The notes under the pieces are model-generated. The model had not been told where the DNA came from. It saw nothing but the letters and a program-made list of their open reading frames with translations, and ran no database searches. Below are positions 8,659 to 18,454 of a DNA stretch of 64,000 nucleotides, piece by piece. How positions within the stretch are numbered: the stretch's first letter is position 1; every line of letters starts with the position of its first letter. The translations under genes were made by a program, and so were the position numbers. This DNA comes from an uncultured Clostridium sp. (lineage in GTDB: Bacteria; Bacillota; Clostridia; TANB77; CAG-508): assembly GCA_948442365.1 (NCBI GenBank), contig CAOJRU010000009.1:1-64000 (forward strand), given 5' to 3'.

Positions 8659-8859
8659 ATGAAAGAAGGAATCCATCCAAATTATAATCAAACAACAATC
8701 ACATGTGCATGTGGTAATGTTTTAGAAGTTGGATCAACCAAAAAAGATTTAAAAGTAGACGTATGCTCAAAATGTCATCCATACTGGACAGGTAATTTAA
8801 GACAAGAAACAGTTGGTGGTAGAGCAGATAAATTTAAGAAAAAATACGGTCTTGCGTAA
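8659..8859 (+). CDS. rpmE: 50S ribosomal protein L31, zinc-binding form
   Basis: 66 residues from ATG 8659 (site AGAGGTG 8 bases before it). KEGIHPNY opens the protein as in all L31. The zinc ligands are present: CACGN near residue 16 and CSKCHP near 37, so this is the C+ paralogue used when zinc is plentiful. The end [12 protein letters not shown] is conserved. A strong terminator follows, so it is a single-gene unit. Confidence 0.95.
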   Translation: MKEGIHPNYNQTTITCACGNVLEVGSTKKDLKVDVCSKCHPYWTGNLRQETVGGRADKFKKKYGLA

Positions 8860-8872
8860 TAAAATCAAAAGT

Positions 8873-8898
8873 GGGCTGAATTTTCTCAGCCCGATTTA
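8873..8898. terminator. Terminator after rpmE
   Basis: GGGCTGA and TCAGCCC stem with a 6-base loop, followed by a T-rich stretch; it may serve the convergent gene at 8915-9580 as well. Confidence 0.8.
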
Positions 8899-8914
8899 TT
8901 TATTTCAAAATATT

Positions 8915-9580
8915 TTATTTTTGTATTTTTTGAATATCCCCATCTGTAATATAATCATAAATAGCTAACTTGATTTTTTTATTGGTTAAAGGTAAAAGGA
9001 TAGTCCCTTTAGGGGTGAGGAATAGCGGATAATTAAAAGATTGCATAAACAATTCAACATTTCCATTATCATTAGAATCATAGCCATAGCCAATTTCTGT
9101 AAAATTATTTTGTTCGTCTTTTATAAAAAGTAAAACATAAGGTCTAAAGTTATGATTTGTATCCAAGATTTCATAAGTAGCTAAATATAAATTTTCCAAT
9201 TCTATATTTTCTATCATAAGACGTTTACTATATTTAATATCTAAAAGATTCATTTTTCGGCTATCTTCATGCATAAAATTATAATCTGGTAATTTTTTAA
9301 CAGGAATACGCTCAAATCCATCTACAAAATATAAATTAATAGTGTTTCCTAAGTCATAATCAATATAACTTCTTATATCTAATTTTCCCCATAAAGAAAT
9401 TAAGTCTTCATTATATTTTTTCTTTTTATTATTCTCTAAAAGTTCTAAGATGTATAAATTTTCGAAATAGTTATAATCGACTGTAGTTGCAAAACGTCCT
9501 TTTTTGTATAATTGGGTGTAGTCATACTGATAGGTTCTTTTACTTTTATTGGTTTTTAATAAAGAATCAAATTTTCTCAT
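8915..9580 (-). CDS. Hypothetical protein, 221 aa
   Basis: The start at 9580 has AGAAAGGAAAAG just upstream on the minus strand. The protein is soluble, rich in Tyr, Asn, Lys and Leu, with no signal peptide and no recognisable catalytic motif. The composition (alternating hydrophobic and Tyr/Asn residues, for example LYLATYEILDTNHNF) suggests a mostly beta fold. Codon use matches the neighbours, so there is no sign of recent transfer. It is convergent with rpmE and divergent from miaB. I cannot assign a family. Confidence 0.6.
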   Translation of the reverse strand: MRKFDSLLKTNKSKRTYQYDYTQLYKKGRFATTVDYNYFENLYILELLENNKKKKYNEDLISLWGKLDIRSYIDYDLGNTINLYFVDGFERIPVKKLPDYNFMHEDSRKMNLLDIKYSKRLMIENIELENLYLATYEILDTNHNFRPYVLLFIKDEQNNFTEIGYGYDSNDNGNVELFMQSFNYPLFLTPKGTILLPLTNKKIKLAIYDYITDGDIQKIQK

Positions 9581-9758
9581 CGCTTTTCCTTTCTAAGAAT
9601 TGTCTCTATAATTATTTAAGTTAATATAAATTAACCTTAGAATCATAAGATTGAGTAACTTACCAATATATTATACCATGAAATCAAAAAACTACAACAA
9701 ATTCCTTGCAAAATGTAGAAAAATGTAATAAAATAAGCAAGTATAATGGAGGGATAAA

Positions 9759-11171
9759 GTGAGTACATCAAATGAGATAAAATTACAAGAACAATACATA
9801 GAAAAAGTAAAAAAAATAAATCAAAATAGAATATTAAAATATACCATTTTAACAATGGGATGTCAATTAAATGAAAATGATTCTGAAAAGTTATGTGGTA
9901 TGTTAGAAAAAATGGGATACGAAAAGACAGAAAACCAAAAAGAGGCAGATTTGGCATTATTTAATACTTGTTGTGTTAGAGAAAATGCAGAAGATAAACT
10001 TTTTGGAAAATTAGGAGAGCTAAAAAGATTAAAAGAGGAAAAAGGCATTATTATTGCGATTGGTGGCTGTATGATGCAAGAAAAACACATCACAGACAAA
10101 ATCAAAGAAAGTTATCCTTTTGTCGATATTTTATTTGGAACACATACTTTACACAAATTCCCAGAAAATTTATGTAGAACATTAGAAGAAAAAAGAAAGT
10201 TAGAAGATATTATTGATATTGAAGGAAAAATTTATGAAGGATTACCAATTAAAAGAGACAGCCATAGCAAGGCTTCTGTTACCATTATGAATGGATGCAA
10301 TAATTTTTGTAGTTATTGTATTGTGCCTTATGTTCGAGGAAGAGAAAGAAGTAGACAACCGAGAGATATCATGAATGAAGTAAAAGAATTAGCCAAACAA
10401 GGATATCAAGAAATTACTTTATTAGGTCAAAATGTTAATTCCTATTTAAAAGTAGAAAAAGAAAAAGGAATTGAATTTGAACCATATGAAGGAATTAATT
10501 CTTTTGCCACTCTATTAAAAGCCATTAATAAGATAGAGGGAATTCAAAGAATACGTTTTATTTCGCCCCATCCAAAAGATTTTACAGAAGATGTAATGGA
10601 AGCCATTAGTAGTTGTGATAAAGTATGTAAATTAGTACATTTGCCATTACAATCAGGGAATAGTAGAGTGTTAAAAGAAATGAATCGAAAATATACCAAA
10701 GAACAATATTTGGATTTAGTAGAAAAAATGAAAGAAAAGATATCAAACTTAACCTTATCAACTGACATTATTGTTGGTTTTCCAGGAGAAACGGAGGAAG
10801 AATTTGAAGATACTTTAGATGTGGTAAGAAAAGTGAAATTTGAACAAGTTTATATGTTTATTTATTCAAGAAGAGTGGGAACACCAGGTGATAAAATGGA
10901 AAATCAAGTGCCAGAACAAGAAAAACATAAAAGATTTGAACGATTAAAAGCTTTGGTGGAAAGTCAAATAGCAGAAAATAATCAAAAATATGTAGGAACC
11001 ATACAAAAAGTTCTAGTAGAAGGGGAAAGCAAAAATAATAAAGACTTACTAACAGGAAGAACAGATAGCAATAAGGTAGTTATTTTTAAAGGGGATAAAA
11101 ATTTGATTGGAAAAATCATGGATTTAAAAATTATTTCAGAACATATGTGGTATTTGAAAGGAGAAATATAG
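9759..11171 (+). CDS. miaB: tRNA-2-methylthio-N6-isopentenyladenosine synthase MiaB
   Basis: 470 residues from GTG 9759, behind GGAGGG. The N-terminal methylthiotransferase domain carries the cluster ligands TMGCQLNEND, NTCCVRENAE and IGGCMMQEK. The radical-SAM motif is CNNFCSYCIVPYVRGRERSR, the exact CxxxCxxC of MiaB. A C-terminal TRAM domain follows (residues about 405-468). The enzyme adds a methylthio group to i6A37 in tRNAs that read UNN codons. Its stop codon directly abuts the mutS start (no gap), an arrangement common in Clostridia. Confidence 0.95.
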   Translation: MSTSNEIKLQEQYIEKVKKINQNRILKYTILTMGCQLNENDSEKLCGMLEKMGYEKTENQKEADLALFNTCCVRENAEDKLFGKLGELKRLKEEKGIIIAIGGCMMQEKHITDKIKESYPFVDILFGTHTLHKFPENLCRTLEEKRKLEDIIDIEGKIYEGLPIKRDSHSKASVTIMNGCNNFCSYCIVPYVRGRERSRQPRDIMNEVKELAKQGYQEITLLGQNVNSYLKVEKEKGIEFEPYEGINSFATLLKAINKIEGIQRIRFISPHPKDFTEDVMEAISSCDKVCKLVHLPLQSGNSRVLKEMNRKYTKEQYLDLVEKMKEKISNLTLSTDIIVGFPGETEEEFEDTLDVVRKVKFEQVYMFIYSRRVGTPGDKMENQVPEQEKHKRFERLKALVESQIAENNQKYVGTIQKVLVEGESKNNKDLLTGRTDSNKVVIFKGDKNLIGKIMDLKIISEHMWYLKGEI

Positions 11172-13787
11172 ATGGCAGAATACTCACCAATGATGCAAAA
11201 ATATCTTGAAACCAAAGAAGAATACAAAGACTGTATCCTATTTTATCGACTAGGAGACTTTTACGAAATGTTCTTTGATGATGCTATATTAGTAGCAAGA
11301 GAGCTAGAAATAACGTTAACAGGGAAAGAATGTGGACAAGAAGAAAGAGCACCAATGGCAGGAGTGCCACATCATGCAGCAGAAATGTATATAGCTAAAT
11401 TAGTAAACAAAGGATATAAGGTAGCTATTTGTGAGCAATTAGAAGACCCAAAAGAGACAAAGGGAATTGTTAAAAGAGGAGTAGTTCGTGTTGTAACGCC
11501 AGGAACAGTCGTAGAAAGTAATATGTTAGAGGAAAGAAAAAACAATTATATCATGTCTGTTTTTAAATCTGGTATCTATTTTGGAATCAGTGTATGTGAC
11601 ATATCAACAGGAGAATTTTATTCAGCAGAAATTAAAGATAACAATAATTTTCCTATGTTATTAGATGAAATTGCAAGATATACGCCATCGGAATTAGTTG
11701 TGAATTCCATGATGGCAGACTGTGCAGAGGAAATTGACAAAATAAAAGAAAGATTTGAGAATATCTATATTACAAAATTCAATGACAAATTTTTTACCAG
11801 TGAAGTAGAAAACTTAGAACTAAGATTTAACATTGTTGATAATACCGATAAAAAAATAGAAAATTTTGTAGATAGAACTTTAGCTATTAGTGCCATTCAT
11901 GCATTAGTAGAATATATGGAACAAACACAGAAAACAACTTTAGATCATATTAACAAAATAATAGTATATTCATTGTCTAGGTATATGGCATTAGACATTA
12001 ACGCCAGAAGAAATTTAGAAATAACAGAAAAATTAAGAGATAAATCCAAGAAAGGAACATTATTATGGGTATTAGATAAAACATCTACTTCAATGGGAGG
12101 AAGGTGTTTAAGAAGATGGTTAAGTGATCCACTTGTAGATGTTTTAGAAATTAATCGAAGACTAAATGCTGTAAAAGAATTGAAAGAGGATGTCATGCTA
12201 AGAGGAGATATAACAGAAAATCTAAAAAAAGTATATGACATAGAACGTCTAGCAGGTAAAATGGCTTATGGAAATGCGAATGCTAGAGATATGATAACTT
12301 TAAAAAATTCTTTATTAAAATTACCAGAGCTAAAAAGAAATTTAGCTAACTGTAAAACAGACTTACTAAAAGATTTAGCAGAAAATTTAGATGAATTACA
12401 AGATATTTACCAACTAATTGAAGGTGCCATTATGGAGGAACCACCAATGACAATTAAAGAAGGCGGTATTATCAAATTAGGATATGATGAAGAAATTGAT
12501 ACGTTAAAAACCGCACAAACAGAAGGAAAGAATTGGTTAGTTCAATTAGAATTAGACGAAAGAGAAAAAACAGGTATCAAAAACTTAAAAATAGGTTTTA
12601 ATAAAGTATTTGGATATTTCATTGAAGTTACAAAATCTTATTTAAGCCAAGTACCAGATAGATATGTTAGAAAGCAAACATTAACCAATGCTGAAAGATA
12701 CATCACAGAAGAATTAAAAAATTTAGAAAATCAAATATTAGGAGCCGAAGAAAAAGTAGTAAATTTGGAATATGAAGCTTTTGTCCAAATAAGAGATAAC
12801 ATTGCAAAAAATGTAAAAAGACTGCAAAAGAGTAGTGAAGTAGTGTCTAATTTAGATGTTTTAACATCTTTTGCAGAAGTGGCAGAAGATATGAACTATT
12901 GCATGCCAGAGGTAAATAGTTCAGGAACGATTGCGATCCAAAAGGGAAGACATCCAGTCATAGAAAAGATACTAGGACCAGGAAGTTTTGTAGAAAATGA
13001 TACGCATTTAGACCAACAAGATAATCGATTATCTATCATTACAGGACCTAATATGGCGGGTAAATCTACTTACATGCGACAAGTAGCCTTAATTACTTTA
13101 ATGGCACAAGTAGGAAGTTTTGTACCAGCAGAAAATGCTAAAATTGGAGTGGTTGACAAGATTTTCACAAGAGTGGGAGCATCCGATGATTTAAGCATGG
13201 GACAAAGTACCTTCATGGTAGAAATGATGGAAGTAGCCACTATTTTAAAAGAAGCAACTAACAATAGTTTAGTTATTTTAGATGAAATAGGAAGAGGAAC
13301 TTCTACATATGATGGTTTATCGATTGCTTGGGCAGTGGCAGAATTTATTGCAGATAATGAAAAGTGTGGAGCGAAAACCTTATTTGCTACCCATTATCAT
13401 GAATTAACCGAATTAGAAGATAAATTGGAAGGAATTAAAAATTATTCGATTGCCGTAAAAGAAAAAGGAGAAGACATTATATTCTTGCGAAAAATCGTAA
13501 GAGGTGGAACAGATGAAAGCTATGGAATTCATGTTGCTCGTTTGGCTGGTGTTCCTAAAACAGTAACACAAAAAGCAGATGAAATTTTACGTTCTTTAGA
13601 AAGAAAAAATATTTTGACAGGTCAAAAACAGGATAAGCAACAGAAGAAACAAGTAGATGGTCAGTTTGATATGTATAATTATAAGTTAGCAGAGATTGCT
13701 CATGAGGTGGACAAGATTAATTTGAATGAGCTGACTCCCATTGATGCTTTAAATACGTTAGTTCGTATAAAAGAAAAAATGAAATAA
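11172..13787 (+). CDS. mutS: DNA mismatch repair protein MutS
   Basis: 871 residues. The N-terminal mismatch-binding domain includes the conserved Phe-x-Glu in GDFYEMFFDDA. The ATPase has Walker A GPNMAGKST, LDEIGRGTSTYDG (Walker B) and TLFATHYHEL. The C-terminal end contains the usual short dimerisation helix. MutS recognises mispairs after replication and recruits MutL. No mutL is in the window. The start directly follows the miaB stop, so the two genes are one operon. Confidence 0.96.
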   Translation: MAEYSPMMQKYLETKEEYKDCILFYRLGDFYEMFFDDAILVARELEITLTGKECGQEERAPMAGVPHHAAEMYIAKLVNKGYKVAICEQLEDPKETKGIVKRGVVRVVTPGTVVESNMLEERKNNYIMSVFKSGIYFGISVCDISTGEFYSAEIKDNNNFPMLLDEIARYTPSELVVNSMMADCAEEIDKIKERFENIYITKFNDKFFTSEVENLELRFNIVDNTDKKIENFVDRTLAISAIHALVEYMEQTQKTTLDHINKIIVYSLSRYMALDINARRNLEITEKLRDKSKKGTLLWVLDKTSTSMGGRCLRRWLSDPLVDVLEINRRLNAVKELKEDVMLRGDITENLKKVYDIERLAGKMAYGNANARDMITLKNSLLKLPELKRNLANCKTDLLKDLAENLDELQDIYQLIEGAIMEEPPMTIKEGGIIKLGYDEEIDTLKTAQTEGKNWLVQLELDEREKTGIKNLKIGFNKVFGYFIEVTKSYLSQVPDRYVRKQTLTNAERYITEELKNLENQILGAEEKVVNLEYEAFVQIRDNIAKNVKRLQKSSEVVSNLDVLTSFAEVAEDMNYCMPEVNSSGTIAIQKGRHPVIEKILGPGSFVENDTHLDQQDNRLSIITGPNMAGKSTYMRQVALITLMAQVGSFVPAENAKIGVVDKIFTRVGASDDLSMGQSTFMVEMMEVATILKEATNNSLVILDEIGRGTSTYDGLSIAWAVAEFIADNEKCGAKTLFATHYHELTELEDKLEGIKNYSIAVKEKGEDIIFLRKIVRGGTDESYGIHVARLAGVPKTVTQKADEILRSLERKNILTGQKQDKQQKKQVDGQFDMYNYKLAEIAHEVDKINLNELTPIDALNTLVRIKEKMK

Positions 13788-13827
13788 TAAACTTAGAAAA
13801 TAGTAAGAGTAAAGGATTGAGTTTAAA

Positions 13828-14364
13828 ATGTCAAAAAATAAAAAAATTATATTAGCAGCATTATTGCTAGCTATGATTATTATATTATCAAGGTTTTTAT
13901 CTATAAAAACACCAATTGTAACCATAGGATTTGCTTTTATACCAAGCATATTATGTGCTATATGGCTAGGTCCAAAGTGGTCAATTTTAATTAATGTACT
14001 TGCTGATTTAATAGGAGCTACTTTATTTCCTTTTGGATCGTTTTTTATAGGATATACTATTACAACAGCAGTTGCAGCAGCAATTTATGGATTTTTGTTA
14101 TATAAAAAAGAAGAGGATACTTATACAGACAAACAATTTGTATTAAGAATGATATTAGCAGTTATATTGGTTACTGTAATTGCTAATATTGGTTTAAATA
14201 CTTTATGGCTAAGTATTACCACAGGGAAAGCATTTATGGTATTGATGGCTTCCAGAATTGTTAAAGAATTAGTGATGGTACCAATTAAAATTATGATGAT
14301 GATCTTTTTGGAAAGAGTATTGAGAAAACCATTTAATCAATATTTAAGAGGCGAAAATGATTAG
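13828..14364 (+). CDS. ECF transporter S component, folate (FolT) type
   Basis: 178 residues with about five to six membrane segments. The run RFLSIKTPIVTIGFAFIPS followed by GPKWSILINVLADLIG and FPFGSFFIGYTIT is characteristic of folate-family S components. This subunit binds the vitamin outside the cell and pairs with an energising module. The genes for that module (EcfA and EcfT) follow immediately; the ATG of ecfA overlaps this gene by 8 bases. Folate as substrate is inferred from family resemblance; a related pterin or another vitamin is possible. No riboswitch fits in the 40 bases upstream. Confidence 0.8.
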   Translation: MSKNKKIILAALLLAMIIILSRFLSIKTPIVTIGFAFIPSILCAIWLGPKWSILINVLADLIGATLFPFGSFFIGYTITTAVAAAIYGFLLYKKEEDTYTDKQFVLRMILAVILVTVIANIGLNTLWLSITTGKAFMVLMASRIVKELVMVPIKIMMMIFLERVLRKPFNQYLRGEND

Positions 14365-15172
14365 TATTAAAGAGGTAAGTTATCATTATATAAAAGGGAA
14401 AGAAATATTAAAACCTATTAATTTAGATATTCAAGAAAAAGAAACGGTTGTTATTATGGGAAAGAATGGTTCTGGGAAATCGACTTTAGGGAAACTGATT
14501 TCAGGAATTATGAAACCAAAATCGGGGAAAATTTTAATAGATAATTTAGATATGGCTGATAAAAAAAATAAAAAAGAAATTCGTAAAAAGATAGGCATTG
14601 TATTTCAAAATCCCGAAAATCAGATTATTTTTAACAACATACAAGATGAGGTATCTTTTGCCTTGAAGGGATTGGACAAAGAAGAGATAAAAACACGTAT
14701 TGAAAATTCTTTAGAACAAGTAAACATGAAAGATAAAAGACAAGAGGATTTATATGAATTATCGTTAGGGCAAAAACAAAGAATTATGATTGGTGAGGTT
14801 CTTGCTAAACAACCAAAATACATTGTATTGGATGAACCAACTACCATGATTGATAGTAAAGGAAAAGAAGAAATTTATCAAATTATAGAAAATTTGAAAA
14901 AAGAAGGCTATACCATAGTATTAATAACCAATATGGCAGAAGAAATGTTGTTGGCGGATCGAATTATGATATTAAACGATGGCCAAATAGCAGAAGAAAT
15001 AAGAAAAGAAGAATTGTTAAATAAATTGGATGTATTTGAACAATATGATATTAAAATTCCAATGATACTGGAAATGATACGAAAGTTAAAACAAGAAGGA
15101 ATTGAAATCAAGGTAACAAATTATTCGATAGATGAATTAGTCAATCAATTAAAGGAAATTGTAAAACGATGA
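14357..15172 (+). CDS. ecfA: ECF transporter ATPase
   Basis: 271-residue ABC ATPase: Walker A MGKNGSGKSTLGKL, Q-loop FQNPENQ (typical of EcfA rather than importers), signature LSLGQKQR, Walker B YIVLDEPTTMID, and a C-terminal helical extension. Most Bacillota have two ATPases (EcfA1 and EcfA2) in the general module; only one is encoded here, which points to a dedicated, possibly homodimeric module. It overlaps both neighbours by a few bases (8 with the S gene, 4 with ecfT), so the three are translated together. Confidence 0.9.
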   Translation: MISIKEVSYHYIKGKEILKPINLDIQEKETVVIMGKNGSGKSTLGKLISGIMKPKSGKILIDNLDMADKKNKKEIRKKIGIVFQNPENQIIFNNIQDEVSFALKGLDKEEIKTRIENSLEQVNMKDKRQEDLYELSLGQKQRIMIGEVLAKQPKYIVLDEPTTMIDSKGKEEIYQIIENLKKEGYTIVLITNMAEEMLLADRIMILNDGQIAEEIRKEELLNKLDVFEQYDIKIPMILEMIRKLKQEGIEIKVTNYSIDELVNQLKEIVKR

Positions 15173-15735
15173 GAAACATAATTTTATTTTTAATTTTTAT
15201 CCTATATGCTACTTTTATATTTTTTATCAGTCATGCTGCTTTGCTAGTAGCAGTACTGGTAATCAATATTTTAGCAATGCTACTGTTTAAAGTAAAAATA
15301 ACAGCAGTGGTAGAAAATACAGTGAAATTACTACCTTTTATTTTGTTAACAGTAGCGATTAATTGCATTTTGTCTCATTATGAATATGCGATTTTGGTTG
15401 CTATCAAATTAATATTGGTTTGTAATATTACTTTTATTTATTCAAAAACTACTACAGTAAGGGAAATAGCTTCAACGATAAAGAGTTTTTGCATGCCATT
15501 GAAGTTAATAAAAGTTAATCCAGATGATATCGAATTATTAGTTTGTATTTCTTTATCTATGTTACCTATTTTAAAAAGTGAATATTTACAGTTAAAAGAT
15601 GCCTGTGATGCAAAGGGTATGGATATGAATGTTAAAAATATGAAGCCAATTTTTACGAAATTAATGATTTCTATTATGAAACGTGTTAATGAGATTGAAG
15701 AGTCTGTGATCGAAAAAGGATATGGAGAAATATAA
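15169..15735 (+). CDS. ecfT: ECF transporter T component (short form)
   Basis: 188 residues, shorter than the usual 260. There are four to five membrane helices, then the two cytoplasmic coupling helices. The coupling motifs that normally read Ala-Arg-Gly appear here as DAKG (in DACDAKGMD) and EKG (in VIEKGYGE), with Lys in place of Arg at both. EcfT links the ATPase to the S component. The ATG overlaps the end of ecfA by 4 bases and a terminator follows, so it closes the operon. Confidence 0.82.
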   Translation: MRNIILFLIFILYATFIFFISHAALLVAVLVINILAMLLFKVKITAVVENTVKLLPFILLTVAINCILSHYEYAILVAIKLILVCNITFIYSKTTTVREIASTIKSFCMPLKLIKVNPDDIELLVCISLSMLPILKSEYLQLKDACDAKGMDMNVKNMKPIFTKLMISIMKRVNEIEESVIEKGYGEI

Positions 15736-15741
15736 GCAAGC

Positions 15742-15775
15742 AAAGAGGGTTCCCTATTATAGGAAACCCTCTTTT
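15742..15775. terminator. Bidirectional terminator
   Basis: AGAGGGTTCCC and GGAAACCCTCT stem with a T-run after it, between ecfT and the minus-strand DUF1836 gene. Confidence 0.8.
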
Positions 15776-15855
15776 GGTTATTGAACAAAAACTTCTCTTA
15801 ATAATATCTTAGCATTGATGAATTCGGATAAAGAGTTAGTCCAAGATAAAGCAAA

Positions 15856-16350
15856 TTATTTTTTTAAATATATTTTTTGTACATATAACTTATTAGCAAA
15901 TGATTGAACTACATTTCTAAGAATGTATTGTTCTTGAGAAAGTTTGCTATTTTTAATATAATTTTTTTCAGCAAAAACAATGCGAATAGCTTTTTCCAAT
16001 TCAGAGCAGAAGCGGTCATAGGCCTGTTCAATAGGAGAGGTTTGAATGGCTAAAGCAATCAATCGTTTAATATCATTTATACTATAAACTTCTTTTAAAA
16101 CAAAAATAACAAACAAAGAAGCAATATGTTCTTTATTATATTTTTTGTTGATGGGTGGTTTTATGGCACTGTGTTTTACATAGTTATTAATCATTGTTTT
16201 GGTTATAATCTTTTCTTCTTTTTCATTATCATTTTTAATATAGCCAGCCAAATATTGTTCTAAAAAGCAAACTAATTGGTCGATATATAAATCTATATTA
16301 GGAAGTTCATGCCATCTAGGCAAATGAAAATTTTCAATTTCTGAATTCAT
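15856..16350 (-). CDS. DUF1836 protein, probable regulator
   Basis: 164 residues; ATG at 16350 with GAGGTGATTC just upstream. The opening FHLPRWHELPNIDLYIDQ and the later TKTMINNYVKHSAIKPP are hallmarks of DUF1836, which has a helix-turn-helix-like N-terminal half (MINNYVK resembles the recognition segment of MerR-type domains). It is divergent from the acyl-CoA synthetase gene, and a perfect palindrome lies in the gap between them; local regulation is an inference. In frame after its TAA there are 25 more sense codons up to the terminator, which I treat as non-coding. Confidence 0.75.
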   Translation of the reverse strand: MNSEIENFHLPRWHELPNIDLYIDQLVCFLEQYLAGYIKNDNEKEEKIITKTMINNYVKHSAIKPPINKKYNKEHIASLFVIFVLKEVYSINDIKRLIALAIQTSPIEQAYDRFCSELEKAIRIVFAEKNYIKNSKLSQEQYILRNVVQSFANKLYVQKIYLKK

Positions 16351-16405
16351 TCCGAATCACCTCATAATACTTATCATAACACGATTAGACCCCTTAGTCA
16401 ACCAC

Positions 16406-16434
16406 TTGACAACATATTTGATGTATGATAATCT
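16406..16434 (+). promoter_or_regulatory. Promoter of the acyl-CoA synthetase gene
   Basis: TTGACA 16406-16411 with the AT-rich -10 region TGATAATCT near 16427-16434. Confidence 0.55.
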
Positions 16435-16451
16435 AGTAATCAATACTAGAT
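16431..16451. promoter_or_regulatory. Perfect palindrome, probable operator
   Basis: ATCTAGTA, a 5-base spacer, TACTAGAT: an 8-base perfect inverted repeat overlapping the -10 region and 14 bases before the ATG of the synthetase gene. No T-run follows, so an operator is more likely than a terminator. Confidence 0.6.
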
Positions 16452-16465
16452 AAAGGGGTAAAATT

Positions 16466-18188
16466 ATGGAAAGAGAAAAATATTTTGAAGCAAAAGAATT
16501 TGAAAATCTTAAAGACCTTATCTATGATGCCGTAAAAAAATATAATAAAAAAGCAGCTTTTGTCATAAAACACAAAAAGGAAAAAGACATTTCGTATGAA
16601 AGTATAAGTTATACACAATTATTAGAAGAGGTTAATCAGCTAGGAACAAAATTTTATGACTTAGGTTATCAAAATAAAAGAGTAGCTATTGTGGGAAGAA
16701 ATCGTTATGAATGGGTCATTACACATTTGGCGAATTTATTAGGTGGAATGATTAGTATTCCATTAGATAAAGAATTACAAGTGGAAGAATTAGAAAGTTG
16801 TTTAGTTAGAAGCAAAGCGGATGTTTTGGTATTTGATGAAAAATATAATGAAAATATCGAAGAAATTAAAAAAAGAGGAAATACAAAAATAGAAAATTAT
16901 ATTTGTATGACAAATCAAGAAGGATATATGTCTATACCAGAATTAAAACAGCAAGGAAAAGAAATCTTAGAAAAAGGGAATAGAGAATATATAGATGCTA
17001 AAATAGATTCTTATAAGATGAATATATTACTATTCACTTCAGGAACAACATCAAAGTCAAAAGCGGTTATGCTTTCTCAAAATAATATTGCTTCTAATGT
17101 ATATAGTATGCAGTTAGTAGAAGATATCAGAAAAGAAGATACCAATATAGCATTTTTACCATTCCATCATATTTTTGGATCTACTTGTATGGTGGTTATG
17201 CTTGCTTTTGGTGTAAAAACAGTATTTCCAGATGGACTTCGTTATATTGCCCAAAATTTAAAAGAATATAAAGTTTCTATTTTTGTAGGAGTTCCTTTAT
17301 TAGTAGAAGCCATATATAAAAGAATAGAGCAAGGAGTAGCCAAAAAAGGGAAAACGAAAACGGTTGCATTTGCTAAAAAAATAAGTAATTTCTTATTAAA
17401 ATTACGGAGTGGATGTTCGTCAAAAACTATTTAAAGAAATTTTAAATGAATTAGGTGGAAGCTTGCGATTTGTAATTTCTGGAGGTGCGCCACTAGATCG
17501 AAGAGTATCGCAAGGATTTAATGAATTGGGAATTAATGTAGTACAAGGATATGGATTAACAGAAACATCACCAGTTATAGCTGCTGAAAATTTTAAAAAA
17601 ATGAAATATGGTTCGATTGGTTTTCCAATGGAAAACGTACAATTGGAACTTTACAATCAAGATGAACAAGGAGTAGGAGAAATTAGAGTAAAAGGACCTA
17701 ATATTATGCTTGGTTATTATGAAAATGAAGAAGCAACGAATGAAGTATTAAAAGATGGTTGGTTCTATACAGGTGATTTAGCTTATTTTGACAAAGCAGG
17801 ATATTTATTTTTAGCTGGTAGAAAAAAAGATATGATTGTTTTAAAAAATGGTAAAAAGGTATTTCCAGATGAGTTGGAAACTTTGATTAATCGTTTGGAA
17901 GAAGTAAAAGAATGTATTGTTTATGGTATGCCAGATAATAAGGATAAAAATGATATAAAACTTTCTGTTAAAATTGTTTATGAGGAAGAAGTTATTAAGG
18001 AAAAATATTCGAATGTAACACAAGAGGAATTGGAAGAGATCATTTGGCAAAAGATTAAAGAAATTAATAAAACATTTCCACCTTATAAATATATTAAAAA
18101 TATGATCTTAACAGATCAAGAATTGATTAAGACAACGACGAAAAAGGTAAAGAGAAATGAGGAAATTAAAAAGCTTTTAGAAAAATAA
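16466..18188 (+). CDS. Long-chain acyl-CoA synthetase (AMP-forming), interrupted by a +1 CGG site
   Basis: 573 residues after recoding. ANL-superfamily motifs: the P-loop FTSGTTSKSKAVMLS, the A5 motif YGLTETSPV, GDLAYFDKAGYLF and the hinge GRKKDMIVLKNGKKV. It activates fatty acids by adenylation and thioesterification with CoA (COG1022 group). Zero frame stops at 17432, 9 codons after the break. With the +1 shift at TTA-CGG (17402-17407) the protein continues as LGVDVRQKLF, matching the LGIDIRKKLF usually found there. It is divergent from the DUF1836 gene. No acyl carrier or phospholipid gene is adjacent, so the physiological substrate is open. Confidence 0.88.
17405..17408 (+). other. +1 recoding site CGGA in acyl-CoA synthetase
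   Basis: Zero-frame CGG at 17405-17407 after TTA; the protein continues with GGA at 17406-17408. Confidence 0.82.
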
Positions 18189-18191
18189 AAG

Positions 18192-18452
18192 TGATAATTT
18201 GGGGACAGAGAAAAAAATCATAGTGCAGAAACAAAAATATTAAAAAATCAAAAAAATATAAAAGTTTATCGTTCAAGCTAATTTTCATAGAAATTTTAAA
18301 TCGATAAGATGGCTCCCTTTCATGTCAAGCATGAACTATTTCCATCTTATCGATTAATAATTTCTAATTCAATTACTTTCAATCAAAACTTTTATATTTT
18401 TTTGATTTTTTACTTAAATTTTATTACCATGATTTTTTCCTCTGTCCTCGAT
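18192..18452. mobile_element. Full-length palindromic MITE-like element, copy A
   Basis: About 260 bp with imperfect 30-base terminal inverted repeats (GATAATTTGGGGACAGAG at the left against the reverse complement of CTCTGTCCTCGATTATT at the right). The centre carries AAAGTTT..GTTCAAG and AATTCAATTACTTTCAA..AAAACTTTT, shared with copy B at 30181-30453, plus an inner hairpin ATCGATAAGATGG / CCATCTTATCGAT. No reading frame of note. The GGGGACAGAG ends resemble REP-type sequences mobilised by IS200-like transposases in other Bacillota; this is an inference. Confidence 0.75.
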
Positions 18453-18454
18453 TA

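Noticed and set aside
13788-13827. Folate (THF) riboswitch before the ECF S component
   Set aside because: Only 40 bases separate it from mutS, too short for the aptamer.
15780-15855. In-frame continuation of 25 codons after the TAA of the DUF1836 gene
   Set aside because: It runs to a second TAA just before the terminator, which is curious, but it contains nothing known for the family and stop-codon readthrough has no other support here.
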